A DNA stretch of 64,000 nucleotides from Gemmatimonadaceae bacterium (lineage in GTDB: Bacteria > Latescibacterota > UBA2968 > UBA8231), in NCBI GenBank assembly GCA_002726335.1, contig PBSR01000157.1, positions 35,324-99,323 on the forward strand. Reading direction: 5' to 3'. The translations under genes were made by a program, and so were the position numbers. The notes under the pieces are model-generated. The model saw nothing but the letters and a program-made list of their open reading frames with translations, did no database searches and had not been told where the DNA came from. Positions 62,448 through 64,000 of the stretch are shown here, one piece after another (within the stretch, counting starts at the first letter, position 1; each line of letters opens with the position of its first letter).

Positions 62448-64000
62448 TGGGCGAGACGATCCTGCATCTGGCGCACGAAGGAATTGCCGGCAAAGGTGCC
62501 GCGTACCGCCTCGAAATCCCGCGCCTGTGTCTCGACGTCGCCGTCGACACCATACCCGTAACGGGCGACGGGGTCGTACTCCTTCTCGGCGTCGGCGAGC
62601 AGCTTCTTGACGAAGGTGGCCTCCCACTTGCGGTGGGCGGCGTCGAGTTCGTCCAGCTCCTGCAGGTTGAGTTCCCCGATCGCTTGTTCGTGCCGCGCCT
62701 GCCAGACGGCGTGGAGCCAAGCCCACTCGTCGGCCTCGTAGGCGAGGGCAGCTCCAGCGAAAGCTTCCTCCACGGCCGCCGTCGATGGCAAGGCACCGGA
62801 GACGATGTCCGCCTGGATGTTCTGCAGTCTTGTGCGTCCCATCAGCAGTCCTCCTACGTCGGTCCAATCCTCGCTGTAGAGCCCGTCGCCGGCGCCCAGT
62901 GCCTGGCCCAGAACGTCAGCATCACCGGCAGCTCTGGCCGCGGCGGCGCGAGCCAGGATCTTGCCCCGCAGGTAGGCCTCGATGCCCCCCGTGTAGTTGC
63001 GGGCGCTGCGGCGCAGCAACAGGCGTTTGATGATGACCCCCTTGTAGCGGATCTGGTCTACGTCTCTGGGGGTTTCCTCGTAGAGCGCATTCAGCGCTGT
63101 CTCACCGCGAATCATCTTGCCCACGGTATAGGGGTTGTAGATGTCGAAGTGGATCTGGTCGCGCCGTACAGTCGCCGTGCGCCGGTCGCGGGTGGGCCAC
63201 TTGTCGCCGTCGCGGGCCAGGCCCACGGTGAACATGTTCATCGCCGGCGTGCACAAGGACTCGCCACCCTCCTCGGTGACGTACGAGAACGGCAGGTCAC
63301 TGAGGTCGAAGTTGTTCAGGTGTTTGCCGATGATGACGCAGAAGGGGCCGACCACCGAGGGCCAGCGCATGTAGGAGAAGGAGCCGTTCTTGGTGCCGCG
63401 CTGGATGATGCCCTGGTGCACGGGACCGAGCTTGTACATGTGATTCGACTGATTCGTACCCGAGCCGGCATTGTAGAAGGAGTAGATGCCGGCGATCAGC
63501 AGGGTGCTCTTGTGATGCGTCACCGTGTAGGGGCCGGCAAAGACAGCGCAGGCCTCACCGTGGAAGGCTTCGGAATTGGCAAAGAACAGTGAGTTCTCGG
63601 CGGAGAACTGTTTGCCAAGATGGGCCCCCTGGCCGACAAACCCGGTGTGCATGACGGCGCCATCTTCGACGCTGGCTCCCTCGGCAAAGATGAAGTCTTG
63701 CGCGACCACTCCCGAACCAACCGTGGCTGGCGCGGCGTCTTCGGACAGGATGGTGCCGTTGCACAGCCGCGCGGCGCCGACGACACGCGCCTGAGGGCCG
63801 ATGCAGACATCGATCACCTGGTCAACGTGTGCCACCCGGGCACCAGCACCGATATGGCCGCGATCGGCTGTGGCGGCAGCGGTCCTGGCGGCGACCATGG
63901 CCTCGAGGCGTGAGCTCAGTTCGGCGTCATGGCGGTGCATGGCCTGCAGATAGGCGAACTGGCTGGAAAGCTCGGCGAACAGTGTCACCTCCCGCCCCCC
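62444..64000 (-). CDS. DUF4954 family protein (hexapeptide-repeat type), N-terminus beyond the window
   Basis: The visible 514+ residues match DUF4954: an N-terminal left-handed beta-helix like stretch (IGAGARVAHVDQVIDVCIGPQARVVGAARLCNGTIL, in parts), then FFANSEAFHGEACAVFAGPYTVTHHKSTLLIAG and GKMIRGETALNALYE with KGVIIKRLLLRRS. Whole family members have about 650-700 residues, so some 150 or more are missing past the right edge; the frame is still open there. The protein looks like a nucleotidyl- or acyltransferase-fold enzyme but has no proven activity. It is followed by the REC-Hpt gene with a four-base overlap. Confidence 0.85.
   Translation of the reverse strand, partial: GGREVTLFAELSSQFAYLQAMHRHDAELSSRLEAMVAARTAAATADRGHIGAGARVAHVDQVIDVCIGPQARVVGAARLCNGTILSEDAAPATVGSGVVAQDFIFAEGASVEDGAVMHTGFVGQGAHLGKQFSAENSLFFANSEAFHGEACAVFAGPYTVTHHKSTLLIAGIYSFYNAGSGTNQSNHMYKLGPVHQGIIQRGTKNGSFSYMRWPSVVGPFCVIIGKHLNNFDLSDLPFSYVTEEGGESLCTPAMNMFTVGLARDGDKWPTRDRRTATVRRDQIHFDIYNPYTVGKMIRGETALNALYEETPRDVDQIRYKGVIIKRLLLRRSARNYTGGIEAYLRGKILARAAAARAAGDADVLGQALGAGDGLYSEDWTDVGGLLMGRTRLQNIQADIVSGALPSTAAVEEAFAGAALAYEADEWAWLHAVWQARHEQAIGELNLQELDELDAAHRKWEATFVKKLLADAEKEYDPVARYGYGVDGDVETQARDFEAVRGTFAGNSFVRQMQDRLAQ

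Noticed and set aside
1..64000. CRISPR arrays, rRNA, transposases or phage genes
   Set aside because: I looked for regularly spaced repeats, conserved rRNA stretches, DDE or serine/tyrosine recombinase motifs and found none.

Overview
The window is GC-rich bacterial DNA (62-64% GC by eye). It is packed with metabolic genes and has no rRNA, tRNA, CRISPR array, prophage or insertion sequence that I can recognise. The gene mix points to a Gram-negative environmental heterotroph: RND pump with TolC, a secretin, sulfatases, CBM9-like exoproteins, repeated TIM-barrel sugar isomerases and UxuA-like proteins, a phytanoyl-CoA dioxygenase-like protein and a DUF4954 protein. This resembles Latescibacterota/FCB-type or planctomycete-like metagenome genomes. 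The phylum is an inference from gene content only.

Left part (1-14 kb). A minus-strand set holds a 2H phosphoesterase, a decayed GNAT, a Gfo/Idh dehydrogenase and a TIM-barrel isomerase. Divergent from it is a small membrane protein/XRE regulator pair, then an ECF42-type sigma factor with its YCII/DGPF partner. A long minus-strand run (11.4 to 5.3 kb) carries a phosphotransferase, a CBM9-like exoprotein, a sulfatase, two methyltransferases, a TIM-barrel isomerase and a GNAT. Two toxin-antitoxin modules face away from each other around a symmetric promoter/operator (12156-12187).

Middle part (14-44 kb). A tetR-tolC-adaptor-RND efflux operon is read leftwards from a palindromic operator at 20806. 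A stack of hairpins fills the 22.2-22.44 kb gap. Then come an aldo/keto reductase, a SEC-C protein, and glutamate synthase gltB-gltD divergent from an Lrp/AsnC regulator. Next are an orphan secretin with a long C-terminal extension and a coupled lipoprotein, a purine permease, a URO-D-like protein, a CinA/PhyH pair, a three-gene transhydrogenase with hpf, an Ldh2-type dehydrogenase, an aldo/keto reductase and citrate synthase.

Right part (44-64 kb). A large CBM9-bearing exoprotein diverges from a sulfatase-esterase pair. After a phosphotransferase, a thioesterase and a C45-type acyltransferase comes a tight plus-strand operon (52.8-61.5 kb). It holds two UxuA-like proteins, an unrecognised 408-residue protein, a TIM-barrel isomerase, a sensor kinase with two seven-bladed propellers but no visible membrane segment, an SMP-30 lactonase and a broken P-loop kinase. 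This looks like an uncharacterised sugar-acid pathway with its own sensor and is the best candidate for something new. A REC-Hpt protein and a DUF4954 protein close the window on the minus strand.

Three genes (sigma factor, methyltransferase, phosphotransferase) each appear to lack exactly one base, and one kinase has an in-frame stop. Uncorrected sequencing error is a serious possibility for these.
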